Below, in pieces: positions 1 to 7,083 of a stretch of DNA of 20,149 bases. Numbering within the stretch: the stretch's first letter is position 1; each line of letters starts with the position of its first letter. Location of the stretch: IMG/VR virus record IMGVR_UViG_3300042691_027808, positions 1 through 20,149 of that record, one strand, 5' to 3'. Both the position numbers and the translations under genes were made by a program. The notes below the pieces were generated by a model. That model ran no database searches. It was not told the DNA's origin and saw only the letters and a list, made by a program, of their open reading frames with translations. The stretch comes from a virus.

Positions 1-8
1 GGTAAAAG

Positions 9-197
9 ATGCAAGATCCAACAAAGACAATCGCTGAAGCGTACACAAGACAAGCACTGTTCGAGCAATATGCTATGAACAATGTTAGTAATTTGGTAGA
101 AGCAATTGAAAAATATGAAGAAAAAAACGATGTTGAATTGTCTGAACAACAGATTAAATACATCGTAGAAAAATTTTTAATCGAACTACACGGATGA
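9..197 (+). CDS. small helical hypothetical protein
   Basis: This 62-residue protein is not one I recognise. It is charged and predicted almost wholly helical by eye, with an acidic and glutamine-rich second half (the stretch around EAIEKYEEKND and SEQQIKYIVEKF) and no Cys, signal peptide or membrane segment. The start is the ATG at 9; only 8 bases precede it, with a weak purine run (ggtaaaag), so a start further left cannot be excluded. Its stop overlaps the next ATG by 4 nt (ATGA), so it is probably translationally coupled to the lysozyme-like gene. It may be a chaperone or small structural accessory of that protein, but this rests on position only. Confidence 0.6.
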   Translation: MQDPTKTIAEAYTRQALFEQYAMNNVSNLVEAIEKYEEKNDVELSEQQIKYIVEKFLIELHG

Positions 198-1600
198 GAT
201 CATTTCGTCAACATATAAGCGGTGGATATGTACCACCATCTGCTGAGGATCGTGCGGAGTTGGCAAGACTCCGCGCTGATCAATTTGAGAGAAAAATCGC
301 CGGAAGCAAGATGTCCGGGTTTGATCGTGGTCAATACACCGAGATCGGTCATGCTGCTACAACTGGCGGAATCGGTAGCAATGCCGATACAGAACTCTGG
401 GTACACCACGACGATAAGATAATGAAAAAGAGATTACCAGAGTGGCGTCCACACGGAGCGCACCATGATGTATTTGGCATGGGCGAATTGAACTATCCAG
501 AAGGCGGTCCTCGCAAACCAGCGGGTAGAATAGACCATGCATTGAAGGCCATTTCCTTGCAATACGATCCAAAGACTCCTTCTCACCATGTTGAGAGGGT
601 TGTTCAACAATTACGGAAAGCACATCCAGATTATGTCATCCGTGATTATGAACAAAACAAGTATGTTCACGAAGGCGTGGCAAAAGATATTGCAAAAGTG
701 CTAGGTACAGCGGCAGTTGCGGGGGCAGTCGCTTTTGGAGCCGGTAAATCCGTCAAGCAACAGTTTCCAAGTAAACCAGAAGCGCCAATAGCAAAAGCAT
801 TTGCTGGATCAAAACCAGTTGAAAAACCAACATCAACACTTAAAGTGCCAGCAGATGTTAAAGCCAAAATGCCTGCACCTCCCAAGGTCAAGGAACCAGA
901 TGGGCATAAACAATTTCACGAAAGATTACAGAAACATTTTGGGGAAGAGTATCCAATTATAATGACTGCGGCGAAGAGAAATGGTATTGCCGAAACAGAT
1001 CATGATAATTTGGCTACATTGTTTGCCATACGCAAGGCGGAAAACGGAAAACCAGGAAAAGAATTTGGTGTGCTTCATCCAAAAGCAAAAGGACAAAAGG
1101 GGGAATCTAGAGAGAAAACTCTGGATAGACAAGCCGGTTGGGCAGCCGCAACAATAATCAGCAAGCGTCGCTCCCATGAAGCATCAAAAGAAGGTGGTGA
1201 CTTTGTTCAATATTTGGGATCAAAATATGCACCGGTTGGCGCAGAAAACGATCCAAGCAACCTTAATAAAAATTGGCACAAAAATGTTTCTGGTTGGCGA
1301 GATGTGTTTCATGGCAAGAAAGCCAGCATAAACGAAGATTCTAAACCCAAGATTTTAACTAGACTTACGAATCAACTACGATCCAAAGGTGTTGAGAATG
1401 CCGCGGGAGTTGCAATAGGCAAACTTCGACAATTTGGCTTAATGCAAAAAGATTCTTTGACGCTCACAGACAAAGGGGCCATTAGAAACAAAATGTCACC
1501 TGGCGCAAGAGCAAAGAGTAGAGCTGCCAGATATAGTGGTGGATCGCCAAAAGATTATACATATGATAGCAAAACAAATAAAGCCACAAAAAAGGACTAA
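194..1600 (+). CDS. modular virion protein with C-terminal lysozyme-like (peptidoglycan hydrolase) domain
   Basis: 468 residues in at least four parts. Residues ~45-150 form an N-terminal domain of unknown function with an IGH...ELWVHHDD pattern and many His. Residues ~162-185 are Ala/Gly-rich and hydrophobic, possibly membrane-associated. Residues ~190-235 are a Pro/Lys linker. Residues ~240-370 resemble phage lysozyme-like/glucosaminidase-like modules: a candidate catalytic Glu in AIRKAENG (E283), then GWAAATI, FVQYLGSKYAPVGAENDP (337-354) and NKNWHKNV (358-365). The family would cleave cell-wall glycan chains. The modular layout and position among virion genes suggest a structural murein hydrolase used at entry rather than a free endolysin, though no separate endolysin is in the window. 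The C-terminal ~90 residues are basic and of unknown role. The start overlaps the previous stop (ATGA). Enzyme class is inferred from motif pattern only. Confidence 0.65.
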   Translation: MRSFRQHISGGYVPPSAEDRAELARLRADQFERKIAGSKMSGFDRGQYTEIGHAATTGGIGSNADTELWVHHDDKIMKKRLPEWRPHGAHHDVFGMGELNYPEGGPRKPAGRIDHALKAISLQYDPKTPSHHVERVVQQLRKAHPDYVIRDYEQNKYVHEGVAKDIAKVLGTAAVAGAVAFGAGKSVKQQFPSKPEAPIAKAFAGSKPVEKPTSTLKVPADVKAKMPAPPKVKEPDGHKQFHERLQKHFGEEYPIIMTAAKRNGIAETDHDNLATLFAIRKAENGKPGKEFGVLHPKAKGQKGESREKTLDRQAGWAAATIISKRRSHEASKEGGDFVQYLGSKYAPVGAENDPSNLNKNWHKNVSGWRDVFHGKKASINEDSKPKILTRLTNQLRSKGVENAAGVAIGKLRQFGLMQKDSLTLTDKGAIRNKMSPGARAKSRAARYSGGSPKDYTYDSKTNKATKKD

Positions 1601-1602
1601 TT

Positions 1603-2541
1603 ATGACATCTGACTCAGATTGGATCAAAGAAGTATCTAAAACTTACCTTGAAGAAGCCAAAAAAACCACAGGCGTCCCTGCTGGTGCAACCGAGGACAA
1701 GTTTGATGCGGCCCGGGAAGAAATAAAAAAGGCAGGACACAAGGCTAAACTTGGTAAAGGTGTTCCTGCGGGCGAAGTAAAAGAAAATTCGCAAGAATGT
1801 GGCGAATGCGTTCAAGAGCAAGCACTTGTTGAATCTGTTAGTTTGTTGACAGAAGAACAACAAGAACTTTTTGTTCTTTCTTTCGTAGACGATCTACTTG
1901 AAAGTCTAACTGTCGAAGAAATAGAAGCACTAACAGAGGAACAACTTGAAGAAGGCTTGATGGCTAAACTCAAGGGTTATGCTGGTGGTGCTCTCGCGGC
2001 TGCAAAGTCTGCTCCACTTTCTCAATTTATTTCTAAAGCAAAACAATATGGTGCAGAGAGAACTGAGCGTCTGGAAAAAAAGGAAGCAGAAACATCACAC
2101 GCAAAGGAAATAGAAAAAGCAAGAGGAGAAGCAAAGGGTGGAGTCCGCAAGGCTACTGATGCCGAACTTCATGCTATAGTTGGTAAACTTGGAAGTGCCA
2201 AGGGAGCAACAAACAAGGCAATACTAGCAAAAGCCCAAGAAACTCTCGGAAAGAGAGCAGAAACGGCTGCTGGTAAGGGATTAGGTGGTTTAGTAGCCAA
2301 AACAAGAGGGTTGCTCGGTAACAAGGCGGCTATGCGTGACAGGGTAACAAAGATGGCAGAGCGTTCAAAGGCTGAAGCCGGTAAAGTAAAAGTTGATGCT
2401 TCAAAGGTTGTTGATCAAGCACGTGGCGGTTACAAGAAGCAAACTATTTCAAAAATACAAGCATTACGCGCCAAGGGTAAAGAGTCTGCGGGTGAAATAA
2501 AGAAACTGCAAAAAACACTTCCTACAAAGAAAAAGAAGTAA
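1603..2541 (+). CDS. acidic-to-basic Lys/Ala/Glu-rich protein, possible capsid-internal or core protein
   Basis: 312 residues, family not recognised. The N-terminus (WIKEVSKTYLEEAKK, residues 7-21) ends in E-A like a capsid-targeting/prohead-protease site. GVPAG occurs twice (24-28, 53-57), and a CGEC pair lies at 66-69. Residues 78-118 are strongly acidic and Leu-rich helix. From about 120 to the end the protein is Lys/Ala/Gly-rich, basic and low-complexity, finishing in KKKKK-like residues, reminiscent of histone-H1-like tails. It starts at ATG 1603, 2 nt after the upstream stop, with AAAGGA at 1591-1596, and is followed directly by a hairpin terminator, so it ends this transcription unit. 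A scaffold, prohead core or DNA-binding internal protein is plausible; none is shown. Confidence 0.6.
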   Translation: MTSDSDWIKEVSKTYLEEAKKTTGVPAGATEDKFDAAREEIKKAGHKAKLGKGVPAGEVKENSQECGECVQEQALVESVSLLTEEQQELFVLSFVDDLLESLTVEEIEALTEEQLEEGLMAKLKGYAGGALAAAKSAPLSQFISKAKQYGAERTERLEKKEAETSHAKEIEKARGEAKGGVRKATDAELHAIVGKLGSAKGATNKAILAKAQETLGKRAETAAGKGLGGLVAKTRGLLGNKAAMRDRVTKMAERSKAEAGKVKVDASKVVDQARGGYKKQTISKIQALRAKGKESAGEIKKLQKTLPTKKKK

Positions 2542-2542
2542 A

Positions 2543-2570
2543 CAAAACCCCCAGAAATGGGGGTTTTTTG
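2543..2570 (+). terminator. Rho-independent terminator
   Basis: Directly after the stop at 2541 lies a perfect inverted repeat, CAAAACCCCC (2543-2552) with GGGGGTTTTTTG (2559-2570) around a 6-nt loop. The CCCCC/GGGGG stem is followed by six T. This is a textbook intrinsic terminator for the left transcription unit and separates it from the unit starting at 2601. Confidence 0.85.
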
Positions 2571-2573
2571 TTG

Positions 2574-2582
2574 GATAAATAC
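2574..2582 (+). promoter_or_regulatory. T4-late-like promoter element GATAAATAC
   Basis: GATAAATAC sits just after the terminator and 18 nt before the ATG at 2601. It differs from the T4 late consensus TATAAATA by one base. A start about 6 nt downstream would give a leader of about a dozen bases that still contains the GGAG ribosome site at 2591-2594. Position between a terminator and a start supports a promoter; function is inferred. Confidence 0.55.
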
Positions 2583-2600
2583 TTTCATATGGAGTATCCT

Positions 2601-3494
2601 ATGGAACGCGCAGAACTATTATCACAAATTAAACAAATAATTGAAAAACAAGGCGCAAAACGCAAACTAATGCAGAAAGTAAAGGCAGACTCTATTGCTA
2701 CTGCAAGTAGTTTAATTAATCTAACGGTGCCTGCACAAAATATGCCATCTATACACGAAGAAGCAATTATAAAACAATATTCTGTACAAGCAGTTGGTCG
2801 TAAAAGAAACACGATGGTAAATGCCATGCAACTGAACGATGCAGAGTTTTTAAATTGGGTACAAGATAGACTTTATAGATTGGCACACGAAAACGAAAGA
2901 GCGGTTGCTGAGTTTAGTATAAAAGACATAACAAGCGGTTTACAACAATGGGAGAACTTATTTTCTGCACAAGACAAAGAATGGGGCAAATACCGCGATT
3001 CTTTTATGAAGTATAAGGATCGTTTTATAAAAGCGGCAACAGTTATTTTAAATACAGGACAGGCTGCTGGTTCATTAAACGATACTCCAAGTCAAGCAGC
3101 ACCAAATAATGTAGATGGTTCTCCTGCTACTCCAACAATGTTGAAACACCAATCATCAGATGGAAGAAGCGAACCACAAGCCCAAGGATCAACAGGTGGT
3201 GGACAACCCGAACAAGAACCACAACAATATGGTCCAAACGAATATTTTCAATACTTTCAACAACTTTTACAAATGGATGATGCATCTTTTGCAGACTTTG
3301 TTCAAGATAAGTTGTTGGAAGGTGAAACCGATCCGTCGAAGATAAATCCAAAATACATCAAGAAGATGTTAGATAAAGACGAAAAAGAAATAGATAAGAT
3401 CTTTAAAAAGTTTACGAAGGAGATACACAAACTGTACAAAGAATATGCAAAAAGATTCTTATCTACTGTTGAGAGTATGACTAGTGAGGATTGA
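2601..3494 (+). CDS. hypothetical virion protein with internal duplicated motif
   Basis: 297 residues from ATG 2601, chosen over upstream TTG 2568 and ATG 2589 because GGAG (2591-2594) sits 6 nt before it and the promoter-like element would overlap the longer reading. No family recognised. Two helical halves are joined by a Pro/Gln/Gly/Ser-rich linker (about 155-210). Each half carries the same short motif, LNDAEFLNWVQDRL at 78-91 and MDDASFADFVQDKL at 225-238, suggesting an internal duplication. The C-terminal ~45 residues are highly charged helix (KKMLDKDEKEIDKIFKKF). The N-terminus is a basic amphipathic helix. The context of structural and nucleic-acid genes suggests a virion component; no enzyme motif is visible. 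Confidence 0.65.
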   Translation: MERAELLSQIKQIIEKQGAKRKLMQKVKADSIATASSLINLTVPAQNMPSIHEEAIIKQYSVQAVGRKRNTMVNAMQLNDAEFLNWVQDRLYRLAHENERAVAEFSIKDITSGLQQWENLFSAQDKEWGKYRDSFMKYKDRFIKAATVILNTGQAAGSLNDTPSQAAPNNVDGSPATPTMLKHQSSDGRSEPQAQGSTGGGQPEQEPQQYGPNEYFQYFQQLLQMDDASFADFVQDKLLEGETDPSKINPKYIKKMLDKDEKEIDKIFKKFTKEIHKLYKEYAKRFLSTVESMTSED

Positions 3495-3499
3495 ACATT

Positions 3500-4021
3500 A
3501 TGAATAAAGATGTACTTTTATTGAATGCGTCTGAAGAAGTTATAAGTGTGATAGATTGGACTAAAGCGGTTAAATTAATGATGGCTGGTAAAGCGATCAA
3601 ACCGTATAATTACGAAGATTATCACGAAATATTAACAAGTAGTGGTGTATTTAAACTACCAACTGCTATAGTTTTAATTGAATATGTAAGAATACCATAC
3701 CGCAAGTGCAAATTGAATAAAAAGAATTTGTTCAATAGAGATCATGGTATGTGTCAATATTGTGCAAAAAAGTTAACAAAAAGCACACTAACAGTTGATC
3801 ACGTTTTCCCAAAGAGTCGTGGCGGCAAAAATACTTGGGACAATATGGTTTCTTGTTGTAGGGCATGCAATGTTAAGAAGAAAAACCGCACTCCAAGCGA
3901 AGCCAACATGAAACTACTCTCTGTTCCTGGGTTGCCTCATAAGGATTTTGTTCTAATTAAGGTATACGACGGAAATCATAATAAGTTATGGGAGAGATGG
4001 ATTAGTATAAATAATAAGTAA
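3500..4021 (+). CDS. HNH endonuclease
   Basis: 173 residues of the common HNH family that begins with VLLLNAS..(V/I)I.W.KAV. Visible elements are zinc-type pairs CQYC (85-88) and CRAC (120-123), the DH of the first HNH element (VDHVFPKSRGG, D100-H101), N115 and N124, and the NRTP end. The fold cuts one or both DNA strands with a metal ion in the H-N-H pocket. Start ATG 3500 is preceded by GAGGA (3486-3490) and restores the usual family N-terminus; the in-frame TTG at 3491 has no spacer. It lies between structural genes, which fits a free-standing homing endonuclease or a packaging-associated nicking enzyme. Its last codons contain a perfect TATAAATA element serving the next gene. Confidence 0.9.
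   Translation: MNKDVLLLNASEEVISVIDWTKAVKLMMAGKAIKPYNYEDYHEILTSSGVFKLPTAIVLIEYVRIPYRKCKLNKKNLFNRDHGMCQYCAKKLTKSTLTVDHVFPKSRGGKNTWDNMVSCCRACNVKKKNRTPSEANMKLLSVPGLPHKDFVLIKVYDGNHNKLWERWISINNK
4006..4013 (+). promoter_or_regulatory. perfect T4-late promoter octamer TATAAATA
   Basis: TATAAATA lies over the last codons of the HNH gene, 27 nt before ATG 4041, with AAGGAG (4026-4031) between. It equals the T4 late (sigma gp55) consensus exactly. It probably drives the small beta-rich protein and the genes after it. Overlap with the end of a coding region is normal in compact phage genomes. Confidence 0.6.
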
Positions 4022-4040
4022 CTTTAAGGAGAATATACAA

Positions 4041-4334
4041 ATGAGAAGCGCAGATCCAGCAGCATATGATCAATTTGTTGAAATAACAACAAATACAGCA
4101 GACAATAATAAATTTAGCACAGGATTCAGAGCATTGATGTTAACCCACAGCGCAACGGCCGCTGTAACATTTAATGTACAACAACTTGTAAATGGAACAC
4201 TGGCTACAGCAAAAACCATAACAGTAAATACGGGCGGTACAGCAGTTGCAGGCACTGTAATCTTACCACTATCTGGCGAAACAGTATATGTTACAAGTTT
4301 AACCGCCGGTGCAAAGGTTTATGCACTTATTTGA
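4041..4334 (+). CDS. small Thr/Ala/Val-rich beta-structured protein, probable virion component
   Basis: 97 residues, not assigned to a family. The sequence alternates Thr/Val/Ala with Gly turns (TVNTGGTAVAGTVILPL, VYVTSLTAGAKVYALI), typical of a small beta-sandwich such as a capsid decoration or tail accessory protein. There are no Cys, charged clusters or membrane segments. It has the clearest expression signals of the left half: TATAAATA at 4006-4013 and AAGGAG at 4026-4031, 9 nt before ATG, suggesting high late expression. Its 3' end overlaps the next gene by 14 nt. The structural role is inferred from composition and signals. Confidence 0.65.
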   Translation: MRSADPAAYDQFVEITTNTADNNKFSTGFRALMLTHSATAAVTFNVQQLVNGTLATAKTITVNTGGTAVAGTVILPLSGETVYVTSLTAGAKVYALI

Positions 4335-5640
4335 ATTTACACAATTTTTGACTGAACAAAAAGAGGAAACGGCTGGACCAAACATCCATTTGGAACATGC
4401 CGAAGATGCTCTGTTTGATGAAGGACATGAAGGCGGCAGATCGGCTGCTCATTATATCCATTCACTGGCAAATGGTCTTCGTGGAAAGCATGGTCCGGAC
4501 TTTAAAGTTACAACAAAATATGATGGCGCTCCAGCAGTTATATTTGGAGTACATCCAGTTACAGGTAAATTCTTTGTGGGTACAAAATCTGTATTTGCAA
4601 AGAAACCAAAAATTAATTATTCACTCAAGGACATAGAAAACAATCACGGCGACTCACCCGGTCTTGTAGCAAAACTACAAGCCGCTTTTACACATTTGCG
4701 TAAATTAAATTTGCCACATGGTGAAGTTTATCAGGGCGATATGATGTATACGCCTGATGATTTAAAAATGGAAAATATTGAAGGCAAAGAGCACCTTACT
4801 TTTACACCAAATACTTTAACATACGCAGTGCCACATAATAGTGAAGACGCAAAAAGAATTGCCGCGTCTAAAATGGGCATAATAGTTCATACTGGTTACA
4901 GAAATTTTGGTACAAAAGAAATGTCAACGGAATTTTCACCAGATCTTGGACACATTGAACCACATCAAGATGTTTGGATGAAAGATGCCCAATTAAGCAG
5001 AGGAGATGGTGAAAAACAACTATCTGCTCAAGATCACAAAAAAATAGTAGAACATTTAAAAGCAGCACACAAACATTTGGACGATAGCAAAGATTTCTTA
5101 AATGGTGTAGCGGGACACGGTTCACTGCGTCCATTGATGAAAATGTTTGTAAATGACATGGTTAAGCGTGGAATTGAAAAACCAACAAGACAACATGTTA
5201 TGGATTTTATAACAACAAGACATAATGCCGAAGCAGATAAATTAAAAACACAAGCAGGAAAAGATAGAGTTCATGCGAGAAGAACTGAACTAACCAGTCA
5301 TTTGCTGCAAAACACGCAACACATCGACAATATGCTTGCAGCGCACCACAATATTGCTGCTGCAAAGCATGTATTGATTGGTGGCTTGAAAAAAACAAAA
5401 GGAATTGCAACATATTCCAGAACCCAAAAAGTACACCCAGAGACAAAAGAAATTACAGATCATTTAGAACCAGTTGCACCGGAGGGCTTTGTAATGATTG
5501 ATACTGGTACTGGTAGGGCGTTAAAAGCAGTAAATCGTTCAGAGTTTTCAAGAATGAACTTTGAACGCGGCAAAATGGGTCAAATGAAAAAAGAAAAACA
5601 ACAAAAAACTCCAGAAGGAGAGGAGGAAGAAAATGGCTAA
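4321..5640 (+). CDS. DUF6267-like protein with nucleotidyltransferase/ligase-type motifs
   Basis: 439 residues. The opening (MHLFEFTQFLTEQ, then NIHLEHAEDALFDEG) and the KYDGAPAVIFG segment match, as I recall it, the phage family DUF6267. The motifs also fit the covalent nucleotidyltransferase (DNA/RNA ligase) superfamily in order: motif I KYDG (K66), FFVGTKSVF (84-92), motif III-like GEVYQGDMMY (134-143), motif IV-like EGFVM (388-392) and motif V-like LKAV (K402). Between III and IV lies a ~230-residue His/Lys-rich helical insertion. K66 would take AMP from ATP. Start ATG 4321 fits the family N-terminus better than GTG 4309; AAAGG at 4313-4317 is close. It overlaps the upstream gene by 14 nt and the micro-gene by 8. 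Nick sealing, RNA ligation or capping are all possible; the substrate is unknown. Confidence 0.7.
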   Translation: MHLFEFTQFLTEQKEETAGPNIHLEHAEDALFDEGHEGGRSAAHYIHSLANGLRGKHGPDFKVTTKYDGAPAVIFGVHPVTGKFFVGTKSVFAKKPKINYSLKDIENNHGDSPGLVAKLQAAFTHLRKLNLPHGEVYQGDMMYTPDDLKMENIEGKEHLTFTPNTLTYAVPHNSEDAKRIAASKMGIIVHTGYRNFGTKEMSTEFSPDLGHIEPHQDVWMKDAQLSRGDGEKQLSAQDHKKIVEHLKAAHKHLDDSKDFLNGVAGHGSLRPLMKMFVNDMVKRGIEKPTRQHVMDFITTRHNAEADKLKTQAGKDRVHARRTELTSHLLQNTQHIDNMLAAHHNIAAAKHVLIGGLKKTKGIATYSRTQKVHPETKEITDHLEPVAPEGFVMIDTGTGRALKAVNRSEFSRMNFERGKMGQMKKEKQQKTPEGEEEENG

Positions 5641-5689
5641 AAAAGGATGTGGCTGTGGTGGTCCAAAAACAGGGAATGGTGGTAAATAA
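5633..5689 (+). CDS. 18-residue Cys/Gly/Lys micro-protein
   Basis: A very short ORF, MAKKGCGCGGPKTGNGGK, starts at ATG 5633 and ends with TAA at 5687-5689. It has the best Shine-Dalgarno in the window: AGGAGG at 5621-5626 with a 6-nt spacer. It overlaps the end of the ligase-like gene (different frame), and its TAA shares a base with the next ATG (TAATG), so it links the two genes by coupled translation. The CGCGG core could bind a metal or form a redox pair. It could instead be a leader that merely couples translation, but the strong ribosome site and clean ends argue for real translation. Confidence 0.6.
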   Translation: MAKKGCGCGGPKTGNGGK

Positions 5690-5985
5690 TGTTAAAAGAA
5701 AAACTAATGAACACCTTTAAAGGTATGTTTGGTGGTAACTATAGCAAAGAAAATGGTAAAGTTTTTTGGTCCAAAGACGGTGTAAAAAAATTGGTAACAA
5801 CCAGTTTCTTAAAACACTTTATTGGAAATAAAAAAGATCCATCATCCAACGATGCAAGTATCGTGGTTTCTAAAGTTGTAAGTAAAGCTGTAGGCGCAGA
5901 AGCATCTACAACAAAACCACCAAGTAAAAAGGCAAAGAAAAATGCAAAAGATACATCAAATAATAAAGTATCTGAAGGAAGCTAA
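5689..5985 (+). CDS. small basic hypothetical protein
   Basis: 98 residues, unrecognised. The N-terminal half (LKEKLMNTFKGMFGG, then KVFWSKDGVKKLVTTSFLKHFIG) is amphipathic and aromatic. The C-terminal third is a Lys/Ser/Ala tail (KPPSKKAKKNAK) that looks disordered and nucleic-acid or capsid binding. The ATG is shared with the stop of the 18-residue micro-gene (TAATG), and the 3' end overlaps the following gene by 44 nt in another frame. A minor internal virion protein would fit size and charge. Confidence 0.55.
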   Translation: MLKEKLMNTFKGMFGGNYSKENGKVFWSKDGVKKLVTTSFLKHFIGNKKDPSSNDASIVVSKVVSKAVGAEASTTKPPSKKAKKNAKDTSNNKVSEGS

Positions 5986-7060
5986 ATCCGTAGGATCTGC
6001 TTTTTTAGTTACTGGTGCTTTTGGTCCTTACACAAGAGGACACGAAGAAATGGCTAGAGCAGCAGCAGAACATGCCGCTTCTACAGGTCATACGCATTTT
6101 TATCATGGTATTGGTGCATCTGAATTAAAACCAGATGCTCCTCTGACACATGAACAAAAATCAGAAATTGTTTCTGGTTCACATAAGCATATCGCGGGTA
6201 GTATGTCAAAAGAACACCGGGGTAAACTTGGGTTTGGTGTTATACCAAAAGAACACTCTATAACTCCATTTCATCAAATTGGGCATCTAATAAGCAAGGG
6301 ACATAAAAACATCACCATTGCTGTTGGTTCTGATCAATTGAAAAAAGGTGGATTAAAAGACAGAATACTGCAACACATGGAACGTCATGGTGGTTTTGTT
6401 GGAGCAGACAAACAAGTTCACGATGTTAACATAAACTTTCATCAACTTGGTAAAGAAAGAGTAGAAGGTGAAATACCAAGAGAAAAGTTTTTAAAGCAAT
6501 TGCGCGGTGGAGATTATAGTGGTGTAAAAGGTGGAAAATTGCGTAGTGCCGTTGCAAGTGGCGATGAAGAATTGGCACATGAACTTATGCCACACTCGGT
6601 AAAAGATAAAGCAGGATACTTTAAATTAATACGAGGACAAATGGATGCAGTTCAAAGAGGAATCGAATCCAAACGAGCCGAAAAAGAAGCGAAAAAAGCA
6701 GCCAAGACTAAGGCGAAGCCAAAAACCAAACCTAAAAAGAAGAAACTAAAAGAAGCATTTACACAAATAATGACTTTTATAGAAGCCGCCAAAGATCCTA
6801 CCCGAAAGGAAAGAGATCACAGAATGTATGGATGGGGTAAAGAGAACCCAACACCAAGGCAATTGGCTAACCGCAAAAAGAAGGATAAGAGGACAGTAGC
6901 ACGCAGACAAGCAAATGCTTCCGGTCGTACCCGCAAAGGTGACGAATCTGTTGAATTAGATCACAAAAATGGTAATGCCAATGACAATAGTTCAGATAAT
7001 TTAAGAGTTATTTCTAGAAAAACAAACCGTTCTAGGAATAATAACAAATGGCGTAAATGA
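5942..7060 (+). CDS. cytidylyltransferase-like domain fused to an HNH-type nuclease domain
   Basis: 372 residues with two enzyme modules. Residues ~17-205 look like the nucleotidylyltransferase alpha/beta fold of the NMNAT/cytidylyltransferase class: LVTGAFGPYTRGHEEMA holds a TRGH variant of the HxGH signature (31-34), AVGSDQLKKG follows at 127-136, and YSGVKGGKLRSAV (192-204) resembles the second SxTxxR-type signature. These enzymes join an NTP to a phosphorylated partner, releasing pyrophosphate. Residues ~240-272 are a Lys/Ala linker. FTQIMTFIEAAKD (273-285) looks like an internal copy of the N-terminal tag. Residues ~287-372 are basic and contain an HNH-like core, VELDHKNGNANDNSSDNLR (337-355). 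The N-terminus (IIKYLKEA) is tag-like too. An internal ATG at 6770 could express the HNH part alone. The fusion is clear; substrates are unknown. Confidence 0.75.
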   Translation: MQKIHQIIKYLKEAKSVGSAFLVTGAFGPYTRGHEEMARAAAEHAASTGHTHFYHGIGASELKPDAPLTHEQKSEIVSGSHKHIAGSMSKEHRGKLGFGVIPKEHSITPFHQIGHLISKGHKNITIAVGSDQLKKGGLKDRILQHMERHGGFVGADKQVHDVNINFHQLGKERVEGEIPREKFLKQLRGGDYSGVKGGKLRSAVASGDEELAHELMPHSVKDKAGYFKLIRGQMDAVQRGIESKRAEKEAKKAAKTKAKPKTKPKKKKLKEAFTQIMTFIEAAKDPTRKERDHRMYGWGKENPTPRQLANRKKKDKRTVARRQANASGRTRKGDESVELDHKNGNANDNSSDNLRVISRKTNRSRNNNKWRK

Positions 7061-7066
7061 TAAATA
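7059..7066 (+). promoter_or_regulatory. T4-late-like promoter element GATAAATA
   Basis: GATAAATA overlaps the stop of the NTase-HNH gene and ends 17 nt before ATG 7084, with GGAG (7071-7074) in between. Spacing is nearly the same as for the elements before 2601, 9270 and the - strand gene starting at 18738. Confidence 0.5.
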
Positions 7067-7083
7067 GTACGGAGATCAATCAC

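Noticed and set aside
2568-2600. Longer start (TTG 2568 or ATG 2589) for the 2601 gene
   Set aside because: The extension overlaps the terminator tail and promoter-like element, while GGAG sits 6 nt before ATG 2601.
7057-7083. ATG 7057 as start of the small basic protein
   Set aside because: It overlaps the previous stop, has no ribosome site, and the promoter-like element would be coding; GGAG at 7071 fits ATG 7084.
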